NCBI GenBank assembly: GCA_022764505.1
Contig: JALEQJ010000032.1
Span: 1-64,000, forward strand
Direction: 5' to 3'
Origin: Phocaeicola sp.
GTDB lineage: Bacteria; Bacteroidota; Bacteroidia; Bacteroidales; Bacteroidaceae
Length of the DNA stretch: 64,000 nt
Positions 16,785 to 26,153 of this stretch are shown in pieces; the stretch's first letter is position 1, and each line of letters starts with the position of its first letter. A model generated the notes under the pieces. The model searched no databases and was not told the DNA's origin. It saw nothing but the letters and a program-made list of their open reading frames with translations. A program made the translations under genes and the position numbers.

Positions 16785-17780
16785 ATGGCAGAATCTATAG
16801 ACATTCGTGCGCTCAATGAACTCATAGAAGAAAAGAGTTCTTTCATTACCCATCTTACTACGGGTATGGATCAAGTCATCGTAGGACAGAAGCACTTGGT
16901 AGAGTCTTTGCTTATCAGCTTATTGGCAGATGGGCATATTTTATTGGAAGGGGTGCCGGGTTTGGCAAAAACCTTGGCTATAAAGACTCTTGCGTCCCTC
17001 ATAGATGCACAGTATAGTCGTGTGCAGTTTACACCGGACCTCTTACCGGCTGATATTATAGGTACTATGATTTATAGTCAAAAGGAAGAACGTTTCATTT
17101 CCAATAAGGGACCCATCTTTGCACATTTTGTATTGGCAGATGAAATAAATCGTGCGCCGGCTAAAGTCCAATCTGCCTTATTGGAAGCAATGCAAGAAAG
17201 GCAGGTAACCATAGGCAAAGAAACTTATAAATTGCCGGAGCCATTCCTCGTTATGGCTACTCAGAACCCAATAGAACAAGAAGGTACTTATCCACTTCCG
17301 GAAGCACAAGTAGACCGTTTTATGATGAAAGTGGTTATCAGCTATCCCGCATTGGAAGAAGAAAAACGCATTATCAGACAAGAAATAAACGGTGAACGCA
17401 GAGAAGTACGCCCGATTCTTACCGCAGAACAAGTACTGGAAGCCAGAAAAGTAGTTAGGCAAGTGTATGTAGACGAAAAAATAGCGCAATACATAGCAGA
17501 TATTGTTTTTGCTACACGCTATCCGGAACAATATGGCTTACCGGAACTGAAAGATCTTATCTCTTTCGGTGGTTCTCCACGTGCTTCTATCAATTTAGCA
17601 TTGGCAGCTCGTAGTTACGCCTTTATCAAGCGTCGTGGCTATGTAGTACCGGAAGATGTACGTGCCGTAGCACACGATGTGTTGAGACACCGCATCGGTT
17701 TAAGCTACGAAGCAGAAGCCCTCAATATGAGTACAGAAGAGATTATCAACAAGATTCTCAATAAAGTTGTCGTTCCTTAA
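16785..17780 (+). CDS. MoxR-family AAA+ ATPase of the bat operon
   Basis: Cytoplasmic AAA+ ATPase thought to act as a chaperone for von Willebrand factor A proteins, here BatA and BatB. The 331 aa include Walker A GVPGLAKTL (about 56-64), Walker B FVLADEINRAP (about 111-121), sensor 1 VMATQNPIEQEGTYPLPEAQ and sensor 2 GGSPRASINL, all typical of the MRP subfamily. First gene of the operon; the DUF58 gene follows after 30 bp. Confidence 0.93.
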   Translation: MAESIDIRALNELIEEKSSFITHLTTGMDQVIVGQKHLVESLLISLLADGHILLEGVPGLAKTLAIKTLASLIDAQYSRVQFTPDLLPADIIGTMIYSQKEERFISNKGPIFAHFVLADEINRAPAKVQSALLEAMQERQVTIGKETYKLPEPFLVMATQNPIEQEGTYPLPEAQVDRFMMKVVISYPALEEEKRIIRQEINGERREVRPILTAEQVLEARKVVRQVYVDEKIAQYIADIVFATRYPEQYGLPELKDLISFGGSPRASINLALAARSYAFIKRRGYVVPEDVRAVAHDVLRHRIGLSYEAEALNMSTEEIINKILNKVVVP

Positions 17781-17810
17781 TCTTTTCAAAACTCACCGTC
17801 AAGCTACGTT

Positions 17811-18677
17811 ATGGAAACCAGTGAATTGCTCAAGCGAGTACGTCGCATAGAAATAAAAACACGCGGACTGTCCAAAAACATTTTTGCAGGACAGTATCAC
17901 TCTGCCTTTAAGGGGCGTGGTATGGCATTCTCCGAAGTAAGAGAATACCAATATGGAGACGACGTAAGAGATATAGACTGGAACGTTACCGCTCGTTTTG
18001 ACAAACCTTATGTGAAAGTATTTGAGGAGGAACGAGAAATGACCGTAATGCTCCTCATAGACCTTTCCAATAGTTTGGATTACGGAACAATAAAGCAGAC
18101 ACAGAAAGAGTTAATTACGGAAATAGCCGCAACTCTCGCTTTCTCTGCCATACAGAACAACGATAAAATAGGGGTTATCTTTTTTACAGATAAGATAGAG
18201 AAGTTTATTCCTCCCAAGAAAGGAAAGAAACATATCCTGCACATAATCCGAGAACTCATAGATTTTCACCCCGAAAATACAGGAACGGATATCAGAGTGC
18301 CATTGGAGTTTCTTACCAATGTAGCCAAACGCCATACTACTGCTTTTCTCATTAGCGATTTCATAGGAGGTGCCGACTATAAGAATGCACTGTCTATAGC
18401 GAACAGGAAGCACGACATCGTAGCCATACAAGTGTACGACAGGCGTATGGAAGAACTCCCCGACATCGGTCTTATCCGTGTGAAAGATGCAGAGACCGGA
18501 CACTTGGAATGGGTAGATACTTCTTCACGTACAATTCGGGAAGCCCATACCCAATGGTGGAAAACGCAGAGACAGAAACTTTCGGAATGTTTCACTCAAT
18601 GTCTGGTAGATGCCGTCTCTATTCGCACAGACGAAGATTATGTGAAATCCCTCATTTCACTTTTTGCAAAAAGATAA
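17811..18677 (+). CDS. DUF58-domain protein of the bat operon
   Basis: A 288-aa protein with the DUF58 signature GMAFSEVREYQYGDDVRDID (about 42-61), followed by a vWA-like fold containing LLIDLSNSLDYG, a DxSxS-type metal site. In many genomes DUF58 proteins sit between MoxR and VWA-domain membrane proteins, exactly as here. No signal peptide or membrane helix is present, so it is cytosolic. Its biochemical role is unknown. Confidence 0.9.
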   Translation: METSELLKRVRRIEIKTRGLSKNIFAGQYHSAFKGRGMAFSEVREYQYGDDVRDIDWNVTARFDKPYVKVFEEEREMTVMLLIDLSNSLDYGTIKQTQKELITEIAATLAFSAIQNNDKIGVIFFTDKIEKFIPPKKGKKHILHIIRELIDFHPENTGTDIRVPLEFLTNVAKRHTTAFLISDFIGGADYKNALSIANRKHDIVAIQVYDRRMEELPDIGLIRVKDAETGHLEWVDTSSRTIREAHTQWWKTQRQKLSECFTQCLVDAVSIRTDEDYVKSLISLFAKR

Positions 18678-18686
18678 GTACAGCTT

Positions 18687-19766
18687 ATGAAATTCAAGTT
18701 TCCTCACATATACCTCTTACTATTTACACTTTGCATATGGATAGGAAGTACCTCTTCCTCTATGGCGCAAGTAGTAGTGAGCAATTCTATAGATTCCCTC
18801 CAGTTGCTTATAGGAGAGCAGACCAAGTTACATTTCAAGGTTACAGCTCCCAAGGGTAAGAAAGTCATCTTTCCCGTACTGAATGATAGTACAGTAAAAG
18901 GATTGGAGATACTGGAGACTTATCCTATAGATACCAACAAGGTAGCAGACCAATGGACACTTACACAATCCTACTTGGTTACTTCTTTTGACTCTGCTGT
19001 ATATATTATACCCTCTCTTCCTATCAAGGTAGATGGCGTAGACTATGCAACCAATCCATTGGCACTAAAAGTGATTACAGTTCCTGTAGATACTACACAA
19101 TATGATGCGTTCTATGGTCCGGCAGATGTACACAATATGCCCCACGAGTGGACAGATTACCTCATTATGATTCTCTGTTTCCCTGTAGCATTGATTCTCA
19201 TAGGCTTGGTTATCTATCTGCTCACTCGCTATACTAAGAATAAGCCTATCATACGCATCATAAAGAAAACACCGCCATTGCCTCCCTACGATGTCGCAAT
19301 GGAACAAATCAAGGCATTGAAGAAAGAAAGTACGACAGAAGATACCAAGCGGTATTATACAGAACTTATTGATATTCTTCGCACTTATCTTCAAAAAAGA
19401 TTTGGTTTTGATGCTCCGGAGATGACTACTGCAGAAATCATATCTGAACTACAGCGCATAGAAGACCCTATAGAAATAAACCACTTAAAATCTTTATTGG
19501 AAACGGCAGACTTAGTGAAATTTGCCAAATACGCTACACAGATCAATGAAGACGATCGCAACTTGATGACCGCAGTTACATTCATAGACAGCACTAAGGT
19601 AGAGACCGCAGGAGAGGCACAAGCCGCCATTATAGAAGAGGTTGTGGTAACAGGACGCAGTGCCAAAAGGCAACGATGGTTATTGGTAGTCATAATAGCA
19701 CTTTCCTTAGTCGCTGTTGCAACCATAGGTGTAGGCATATCGGAAGTGATAGATTTATTGTTCTAA
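18687..19766 (+). CDS. Bat operon membrane protein of unknown function
   Basis: I recognise the position, not a named family. The protein is 359 aa, with a signal peptide (about 1-28, ending SSSMAQ), a periplasmic beta-rich domain (about 29-150), a membrane helix (YLIMILCFPVALILIGLVIY, about 155-176), and a cytoplasmic helical region containing LRTYLQKRFGFDAPEMTTAE. A second helix near the C-terminus is WLLVVIIALSLVAVATIGVG. The single periplasmic domain plus the LxxYLxxRFG-like cytoplasmic part resembles the C-terminal half of BatD. It lies 9 bp after the DUF58 gene and 15 bp before batA. Confidence 0.75.
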   Translation: MKFKFPHIYLLLFTLCIWIGSTSSSMAQVVVSNSIDSLQLLIGEQTKLHFKVTAPKGKKVIFPVLNDSTVKGLEILETYPIDTNKVADQWTLTQSYLVTSFDSAVYIIPSLPIKVDGVDYATNPLALKVITVPVDTTQYDAFYGPADVHNMPHEWTDYLIMILCFPVALILIGLVIYLLTRYTKNKPIIRIIKKTPPLPPYDVAMEQIKALKKESTTEDTKRYYTELIDILRTYLQKRFGFDAPEMTTAEIISELQRIEDPIEINHLKSLLETADLVKFAKYATQINEDDRNLMTAVTFIDSTKVETAGEAQAAIIEEVVVTGRSAKRQRWLLVVIIALSLVAVATIGVGISEVIDLLF

Positions 19767-19781
19767 AACAGAAACGAAAAG

Positions 19782-20771
19782 ATGGAATTTGCCCATAAAG
19801 AATACTTTTTACTACTGCTTTTACTCATACCTTATATTATTTGGTATGTACGTACACAGCATAAACATTACCCTTCCTTACAAATCCCTACTACCTATAT
19901 GTATAAGGGAACGAAAAAGAGTTGGAAGAATTATCTTGTGCACGCACCTTTCATACTACGGGTACTGATATTCTCTATGCTCGTTTGTGTCATAGCTCGC
20001 CCACAAACCAAAGATAACTGGCAACAATCTGAAGTAGAAGGGATAGATGTGATGCTGGCAATGGATATTTCTACCAGTATGCTGGCACAAGATTTACAAC
20101 CTAATAGAATAGAAGCTACCAAGAAAGTAGCTACTGCTTTTATCAACTCTCGCCCCAATGACAATATAGGACTGACAGTATTTGCAGGAGAATCTTATAC
20201 ACAATGTCCGCTCACCATAGACCACAGCGTACTGCTCAACCTCTTGCAGGTAGTAGGGTGCGAAATGCCACAAAACGGTTTAATCGCAGATGGAACAGCT
20301 CTCGGTATGGGACTTGCCAATGCAGTAAGCAGACTCAAAGACAGTCAAGCCAAATCCAAAGTGGTCATTCTATTGACAGATGGTATGAATAATAGTGGAG
20401 AAATCTCTCCACTCACTGCTGCAGAATTGGCAAAACAATTTGATATACGTGTGTACACCATCGGAGCAGGAACTACAGGAATGGCTCCCTATCCTGTTTA
20501 TGCTAATCAAACAGTCAATGTCCCTGTAGAAATAGACGAAAAGACCCTCTCACAAATAGCCGCAATGGCAGATGGAAAATACTTCCGTGCTACCTCTACA
20601 GAAGAACTCCAGCAAGTGTACGAAGAAATAGACCGCTTAGAAAAAACGCGTCTACACGTGAAAGAATTTAGTAGTAGAGAGGAAAAATATGCTATCTTTG
20701 GGTGTATTGCGTTGCTTGCTCTACTCTTGGATATTTTATTACGCAATACTCTACTCAAACAAATTCCTTAG
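19782..20771 (+). CDS. batA: BatA, VWA-domain membrane protein
   Basis: Aerotolerance-operon protein first described in Bacteroides fragilis. The 329 aa have two N-terminal membrane helices (about 6-20 and 57-73), then a von Willebrand factor A domain in the periplasm with the metal site LAMDISTSM (DxSxS) and the later conserved LLTDGMNNSGE. A C-terminal helix (about 305-323) follows. It is paired with the homologous batB 13 bp downstream. The exact function is unsettled; a role in envelope integrity or oxidative stress is the family view. Confidence 0.92.
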   Translation: MEFAHKEYFLLLLLLIPYIIWYVRTQHKHYPSLQIPTTYMYKGTKKSWKNYLVHAPFILRVLIFSMLVCVIARPQTKDNWQQSEVEGIDVMLAMDISTSMLAQDLQPNRIEATKKVATAFINSRPNDNIGLTVFAGESYTQCPLTIDHSVLLNLLQVVGCEMPQNGLIADGTALGMGLANAVSRLKDSQAKSKVVILLTDGMNNSGEISPLTAAELAKQFDIRVYTIGAGTTGMAPYPVYANQTVNVPVEIDEKTLSQIAAMADGKYFRATSTEELQQVYEEIDRLEKTRLHVKEFSSREEKYAIFGCIALLALLLDILLRNTLLKQIP

Positions 20772-20784
20772 ACGATCATAACTT

Positions 20785-21807
20785 ATGTTTAGATTCGGAG
20801 AACCTACCTATTTATATTTATTACTCTTGCTTATCCCTCTGATAGGTTTGGATATTTATGCACGCATACGCAGAGTGCAAAGGATAAAGAAATATGGTGA
20901 ACCGGCTTTATTGCGCCACCTTTCCCCTCTTTATTCTGTAAGGCGTTCACGTACCAAATCTGTATTGGCTCTGTTGCTCTTTACCGTCCTCGTATTTATG
21001 ATGGCACGCCCGCAATTTGGCACTTCGGTAAAGGAAGTAACACGTAAAGGATTAGAAACGGTTATCGCATTGGACGTATCAAATTCTATGCTGGCAGAAG
21101 ATGTAGCCCCCAACAGACTGAGCAAGTCCAAGGCTGTAATTTCTCGTTTGTTAGAAAATTCGGAGAACGATAAAATCGCCTTTATTGCTTTTGCAGGAGA
21201 GGCATTCACACAGCTTCCTATCACTACGGATTATATCTCCGCCAAGATATTCTTGGAATCTATGTCCCCTGCTTTTATTGCTACACAGGGAACAGACATC
21301 AGAGGAGCTATAGAGCTTGCTATGAAAAGTTTCACAGAAGATGAGAATGTAGGACGTTCCATTGTCCTTATCACAGACGGGGAAAACCACGAACCAGGTG
21401 CCATAGAAGCAGCACAGGCTGCCGCAAAGAAAGGCATTCATATTTTCGTGTTGGGAGTAGGCTCTACTACCGGTAGTCCTCTAAAGATAGAAGGCTCCGA
21501 TGAATACAGAAGAGACAATGAGGGCAATATCATTATGACACGCCTCAATGAAGAGATGTGTAAAGAACTGGCTCAAGCCGGTAGTGGATTATATATACAC
21601 GTAGACAATACTTCTACAGCAGAGAACCTCCTCAAAACAGAGATGGACAAACTCGCCAAGAAAGATGTAAAGAGCCACGTCTACAGTGATTTTGATGAGC
21701 AATTTGCTGTAGTAGCTGCCATTGCTTTAGTATTACTGCTCTTAGACAGTCTGCTGCTAAACAAGAAGAGCCTTTGGTTGCAACGTTTCAAATTATTTGA
21801 CAAGTAA
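20785..21807 (+). CDS. batB: BatB, VWA-domain membrane protein
   Basis: Paralogue of BatA with the same layout over 340 aa: helices at about 6-20 and 56-72, a VWA domain with IALDVSNSMLAED (DxSxS) and LITDGENHEPGA, and a C-terminal helix near 310-328 followed by a basic tail. In the Bat model BatA and BatB form a membrane complex with the TPR proteins. Five bp separate it from batC. Confidence 0.92.
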   Translation: MFRFGEPTYLYLLLLLIPLIGLDIYARIRRVQRIKKYGEPALLRHLSPLYSVRRSRTKSVLALLLFTVLVFMMARPQFGTSVKEVTRKGLETVIALDVSNSMLAEDVAPNRLSKSKAVISRLLENSENDKIAFIAFAGEAFTQLPITTDYISAKIFLESMSPAFIATQGTDIRGAIELAMKSFTEDENVGRSIVLITDGENHEPGAIEAAQAAAKKGIHIFVLGVGSTTGSPLKIEGSDEYRRDNEGNIIMTRLNEEMCKELAQAGSGLYIHVDNTSTAENLLKTEMDKLAKKDVKSHVYSDFDEQFAVVAAIALVLLLLDSLLLNKKSLWLQRFKLFDK

Positions 21808-21812
21808 AGCTT

Positions 21813-22559
21813 ATGTGGAAAAAGACCATCATATTTCTCTGTACTATCTGCATTGCCATAGGTGCTACTGCACAAGATAAAGAAGTACGAAACCTATTGA
21901 GAAAAGGCAACAAACAATATAGAGATAGCCTATACACTGCTGCAGAAGTTTTCTATCGGAAAGCTCAAGGCAAAAAGCCTGCCGATGCTACCATCTCCTA
22001 CAATTTAGGAACTACTATCTTTATGCGTGGACATCAGCAGCACCTGAAGAATGGTGGAAAGACCTCGGGTGTTTCTCCGGAAGACAGCCTCATCAATCAA
22101 GGATTTGAAGAATTGCAAAGAGCCTCCAAAATGGAGAAAGATCCTCAAAAATTGGCAGACATATATAGGAATATGGGTGTTATCCTTCAAGGAAAACAGC
22201 AACTCAAGGAATGTATAGAAGCCTATAAACAATCGCTACGGAAAGATCCTACAGACGATGAAGTAAGATATAATCTTGCATTGGCACAGAAGCAACTCAA
22301 AGATCAAGAGAAAAATCAGAACAACGACCAGCAACAAGAAAATAAGCAGGATCAAAAACAACAGCAACAAGAAGAGAATAAACAGCAAGAAGACAAGCAA
22401 CAAAACAACAATCAAGATAAAAATCCTCCACAAAACAAGATGTCCAAAGATGCTGCCAATCAGCTATTAAACTCCATTATGCAGGAAGAAAGAAAAGTAC
22501 AAGAAAAGGCAAAGAAAGGACTACGTGTACGTGGTAAGAAACTTGAAAAAGACTGGTAA
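21813..22559 (+). CDS. batC: BatC, TPR protein with a Q/N/K-rich linker
   Basis: A 248-aa exported protein (signal peptide about 1-20, ending GATAQD) with two to three TPR units (YRDSLYTAAEVFYRKAQGKKP; LADIYRNMGVILQGKQQLKE; AYKQSLRKDPTDDEVRYNLALAQ). A tract of about 50 residues at roughly 165-215 is made almost only of Q, N, K, E and D. The C-terminal helix QLLNSIMQEERKVQEKAKKG is the most conserved BatC feature. TPRs suggest a scaffold for BatA/B/D. The polar tract is encoded by CAA/AAA-rich repeats and may vary in length between strains. Confidence 0.9.
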   Translation: MWKKTIIFLCTICIAIGATAQDKEVRNLLRKGNKQYRDSLYTAAEVFYRKAQGKKPADATISYNLGTTIFMRGHQQHLKNGGKTSGVSPEDSLINQGFEELQRASKMEKDPQKLADIYRNMGVILQGKQQLKECIEAYKQSLRKDPTDDEVRYNLALAQKQLKDQEKNQNNDQQQENKQDQKQQQQEENKQQEDKQQNNNQDKNPPQNKMSKDAANQLLNSIMQEERKVQEKAKKGLRVRGKKLEKDW

Positions 22560-22571
22560 TAGAAAATATTT

Positions 22572-24383
22572 ATGGTGATAAAAAAACTACTTACGATTTG
22601 TTTTTTATGGGTGGGCACCATCTATGCCTTGGCGGATAATATAGAGTTCAAAGCAGAAGCCCAACCTTCCTCTGTAGAAACCGGACAGCAATTCCGTCTA
22701 TCTTATTCTGTCAATACTTTAGATGCTACAGATATACGTATCCCTGCCATAGAACATTTTGATATACTCTATGGACCGGCACGTTCTCAAAATACCTCTA
22801 TCCAAATCATCAATGGCAAACAGACGTCTTCGCAATCTATCACTTTTACCTATAGACTTTTTGCCAAAGAAACAGGTAGGTTTACCATACCACCTGCTAC
22901 CATTACCATAAAAGGGAAAAAGTATAAATCCAATGCTGTAACTGTAGAAGTGGTTTCTGAAGGGAAACAAAAAGCAGCAAAAACAGCTTCGGAAAAAACT
23001 TCTGTAGGAAAGAATGATGTCTTCTTGCGTATGATAGTCAATAAAACCAAAGTACGCGAACAAGAAGGTGTCTTGGTAAGTTATAAGCTATATTCTCTCG
23101 TAAACTTAGAACTACAAAACAAAAGTATGCCGGAGTTTACAGGCTTCCACGCACAAGAAGTGGAAACAGAAGCGATCAAATCTTGGAATATGGAGCAATA
23201 CCAAGGAAAGACATATCGCACCATCGTATTGGAACAATATGTACTTTTCCCACAACAATCCGGACAACTGACCATTCCCAGTGCTACTTACGATATAGTG
23301 GCACATATAGCCAACCCCAATAGAAGCGATGATCCTTTTGACAGTTTCTTTGGAGGTGATGCTATCAATTACGTAAAGATGCGTATCAAAGCCAATCCAC
23401 AAACTTTACAAGTTATTCCCATAGAAAACAAACCCGCCAATTTCTCGGGGGGAGTAGGAAATTTCAGTGCTACAGCGACACTGCAACCCAAACAAGCTAC
23501 TACAGGAGATGCCGTTACGCTCTCACTCCAAATAAAAGGAAATGGCAACCTCAAGCTTATGCAAACCCCAGCATTGGAACTACCCAAAGAATTTGAAGTC
23601 TACGAACCAAAAATAAATACAGAAATACGTGCTACGGCACAAGGAGTTGTCGGCACCAAAACAATAGAGTATGTTTTTGTTCCTCGTTATGCAGGTACTT
23701 ATGAAATACCTTCTATTTCTTTTACCTATTATGATGTAAACAGCCAATCATTCAAGACCGTAAATACCCCTATCCAAACATTGGAAGTAAAACAAGGTAA
23801 AGGAGGAGGCTCACAAACCATAGCCGACTATACCAACCAACAAGATGTAAAGGTTTTGGGCTCAGATATTCAGTTTATCAGATTGGGAGATACCTCTTAC
23901 AGACCGCACGGACACGTATTCTTCGGTACATGGGGATATAAAGCGTGGTATATTATCGGAACGATAGGATTTCTCATTATTTTCTTTGGTTGGAGAAAAC
24001 AAAGAATGACGCATGCCGATGTCATAGGATTCAAACATAAGAATGCCAATAAAATGGCTCTCAAACGTATGAAAAAAGCATATATGCTACTCAAAATACA
24101 AGATACGAATGCGTTTTACACTGAAGTATTGAGAGCCTTATGGGGTTATGTGAGTGATAAACTCAATATTCCTGTAGCTGAACTCAACAAGGAAAACATT
24201 ACCACACGCTTAGAGTCTGTAGGTGTAGAAAAGGCACACATAGATGCCTTCATTCATCTCCTCAATGACTGTGAGCTGGCACACTACGTAAGTGGACAAG
24301 ACCACAATACGATGGATAAGGTTTATAATGATGCCCTCAGCATTATGGAAAAAATGGAAGAAAATATCAAAAACAAAAGATAA
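22572..24383 (+). CDS. batD: BatD, oxygen-tolerance membrane protein
   Basis: A 603-aa BatD-family protein. It has a signal peptide (about 1-21), a long periplasmic part of several immunoglobulin-like beta domains (FKAEAQPSSVETGQQFRLSY marks the first, FSATATLQPKQATTGDAVTL a later one), a membrane helix at about 457-475 (YIIGTIGFLIIFFGW), and a cytoplasmic helical domain ending in NIKNKR. It sits in its normal place between batC and batE (12 bp and 3 bp gaps). The family is defined by aerotolerance mutants; the mechanism is not known. Confidence 0.92.
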   Translation: MVIKKLLTICFLWVGTIYALADNIEFKAEAQPSSVETGQQFRLSYSVNTLDATDIRIPAIEHFDILYGPARSQNTSIQIINGKQTSSQSITFTYRLFAKETGRFTIPPATITIKGKKYKSNAVTVEVVSEGKQKAAKTASEKTSVGKNDVFLRMIVNKTKVREQEGVLVSYKLYSLVNLELQNKSMPEFTGFHAQEVETEAIKSWNMEQYQGKTYRTIVLEQYVLFPQQSGQLTIPSATYDIVAHIANPNRSDDPFDSFFGGDAINYVKMRIKANPQTLQVIPIENKPANFSGGVGNFSATATLQPKQATTGDAVTLSLQIKGNGNLKLMQTPALELPKEFEVYEPKINTEIRATAQGVVGTKTIEYVFVPRYAGTYEIPSISFTYYDVNSQSFKTVNTPIQTLEVKQGKGGGSQTIADYTNQQDVKVLGSDIQFIRLGDTSYRPHGHVFFGTWGYKAWYIIGTIGFLIIFFGWRKQRMTHADVIGFKHKNANKMALKRMKKAYMLLKIQDTNAFYTEVLRALWGYVSDKLNIPVAELNKENITTRLESVGVEKAHIDAFIHLLNDCELAHYVSGQDHNTMDKVYNDALSIMEKMEENIKNKR

Positions 24384-24386
24384 GTT

Positions 24387-25139
24387 ATGAAAAGATTATA
24401 TACCCTACTCTTCTGTATCTGTATATTCAACCTCAATGCCTTTTCTCAGGCTACCAAAGATGCTGCAGATACTGCCTATCAACAAGAAAAATTCCGAACT
24501 GCCATATCTATGTATGAGGAGCTTTTGTCCAAAGAAGGAGCATCTGCCAGTGTGTACTACAACTTAGGAAACAGCTATTTCAAACTTAAATCTTATGGAA
24601 AAGCTATTCTGCAATATGAACGTGCGCTTCTGTTAGAACCGGGAGACGAAGATATACTACACAATCTGTCTGTAGCGAAGAGTAAAACTGTAGATAAGAT
24701 CATTCCTCGTAACAAAACTTTCATTGCACTCTGGTGGGAAAACAGTATACAGGCTTTCCACGAAACCACATGGAGCATAGTAGGTATTATCTGTTTTATA
24801 CTCTGCTTAGGAGGTGTTTTAGTCTATTTCTTCGTACAAAAATTAAGTTGGAGAAAGGTAGGCTTCTTTAGTGCGTGTATAGCAGCACCTCTTTGCTTAT
24901 TCGCCAATTATGCCGCTTATCTGCAAGCACAACGCATCACAGAACACCAAACAGCTATAGTGATGCAAGCCGCCATTATGGTAAAGAGTACACCCGCCAA
25001 TACGGGTACGGATCTCTTCCTCATACACGAAGGTACTAAAGTAGAAATACAAGAAGGCTTAAGCAATGAATGGTACGAAGTTCGTTTAGCCGATGGAAAG
25101 AAAGGCTGGATACCTCAGAATAGTGTAGAGCGCATTTAA
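24387..25139 (+). CDS. batE: BatE, TPR and SH3b protein
   Basis: A 250-aa protein with a signal peptide (about 1-21), TPR repeats (ISMYEELLSKEGASASVYYN; GKAILQYERALLLEPGDEDI), two membrane helices (about 130-152 and 160-180), and a C-terminal bacterial SH3 domain (AAIMVKSTPANTGTDLFLIH, then GKKGWIPQNSVERI). This is the standard BatE plan. It starts 3 bp after batD and is followed after one base by the glycosylase gene. Confidence 0.9.
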   Translation: MKRLYTLLFCICIFNLNAFSQATKDAADTAYQQEKFRTAISMYEELLSKEGASASVYYNLGNSYFKLKSYGKAILQYERALLLEPGDEDILHNLSVAKSKTVDKIIPRNKTFIALWWENSIQAFHETTWSIVGIICFILCLGGVLVYFFVQKLSWRKVGFFSACIAAPLCLFANYAAYLQAQRITEHQTAIVMQAAIMVKSTPANTGTDLFLIHEGTKVEIQEGLSNEWYEVRLADGKKGWIPQNSVERI

Positions 25140-25140
25140 T

Positions 25141-25797
25141 ATGGACTTTTTTCCTTATGGAGAAGCGGAACTCGCTTATCTCAAGAAGCGAGATAAACGA
25201 ATGGCGTGGGCGATAGAACGCATCGGTATGATCCAACGCCCTATTATCCCCGACTTGTTCCAAGCTTTGGTACACGCTATCATTGGTCAGCAAATCTCTA
25301 CAAAAGCACATACCACCATTTGGGGAAAAGTCCAATTACTCACAGAAGATATTACCCCACAGTCTATCCTAACTCTCACACCGGAAACGCTCCAAAGCAT
25401 AGGCATCAGCTTTAAGAAAGTGGGTTATATAAGGGGGATAGCTCAAACAATGGCAGAGGGAAATCTCTCCAAATCCCAACTTCAAGGAATGACAGACAAA
25501 GAAATTTGTCAAACTCTGTCTGCACTATCGGGTATAGGCACGTGGACAGCAGAAATGATAATGCTGCACACTTTACTTCGTCCCGATGTTTTCAGTTATG
25601 GAGATTTCGGTATCCTGCGTGGGCTACGTATGCTCTACAGACATAAGGAGATAGATAAAAAACGATTTGAACGCTACAGAAAACGTTTCTCTCCATATGG
25701 TAGCGTAGTCTGTCTTTACTTATGGGCTATTGCTTCTGGAACCATAGAAGAACTCACAGATCCTATTGTGAAACAATCCAAGCGGGAATTAAAATAG
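25141..25797 (+). CDS. DNA-3-methyladenine glycosylase, AlkA-like (HhH-GPD)
   Basis: Base-excision repair glycosylase that removes alkylated purines. In 218 aa, the entry motif is FQALVHAIIGQQIST (about 40-54), the helix-hairpin-helix LSGIGTWTAEMI is at about 129-140, and the catalytic aspartate is D155 in VFSYGDFGILRG. It lacks the N-terminal TBP-like domain of E. coli AlkA, so it is the short form. There is no iron-sulfur cluster. The ATG lies one base after the batE stop, so it is probably co-transcribed with the bat operon. Confidence 0.9.
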   Translation: MDFFPYGEAELAYLKKRDKRMAWAIERIGMIQRPIIPDLFQALVHAIIGQQISTKAHTTIWGKVQLLTEDITPQSILTLTPETLQSIGISFKKVGYIRGIAQTMAEGNLSKSQLQGMTDKEICQTLSALSGIGTWTAEMIMLHTLLRPDVFSYGDFGILRGLRMLYRHKEIDKKRFERYRKRFSPYGSVVCLYLWAIASGTIEELTDPIVKQSKRELK

Positions 25798-25891
25798 TTT
25801 CGCAAACCTCTCTATTCTACATTCCGAGAATTTATCTATTTCTATATATAACCATAGCATTTTCTATCTGCAATAAAGCCTCGCTACAATA

Positions 25892-25999
25892 CCTTCTCAC
25901 AGGGGTGTTGATAGCAAGCCTTGCTATCGCGATAAGATATGCTCCGTATCACGGAAAGAAGCCTTGCTACCGGCATAGCAAACGTATGCTATCAGCATA
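25892..25999 (+). repeat. Dispersed 22-nt-period hairpin repeat, copy 1
   Basis: Four to five units of 21-22 nt can be read, for example CGCGATAAGATATGCTCCGT, CACGGAAAGAAGCCTTGCTA and CGGCATAGCAAACGTATGCT. Neighbouring units form short inverted repeats such as CCGTATCACGG. Copy 2 is at 43374-43485 in reverse orientation. The 356-bp gap 25798-26153 holds this element and the porin promoter, with no gene. Confidence 0.75.
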
Positions 26000-26110
26000 G
26001 GTGCTTATAGGTAGATGAAAAAGCCTTATTTTTATGTAGAAACCTCAATATACATAGCTTATAAATGCGTAGATATATAAGTGTATAGAGGAAGAAAAGA
26101 CAGATTCTAT

Positions 26111-26118
26111 TATCTTTG
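26111..26118 (+). promoter_or_regulatory. Promoter -7 box of the porin gene
   Basis: TATCTTTG fits TAnnTTTG exactly and gives a start near 26124. The -33 element is not clear. Confidence 0.55.
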
Positions 26119-26153
26119 CCTTTATTTTTTAGACGATGATAGACTTTATACGT

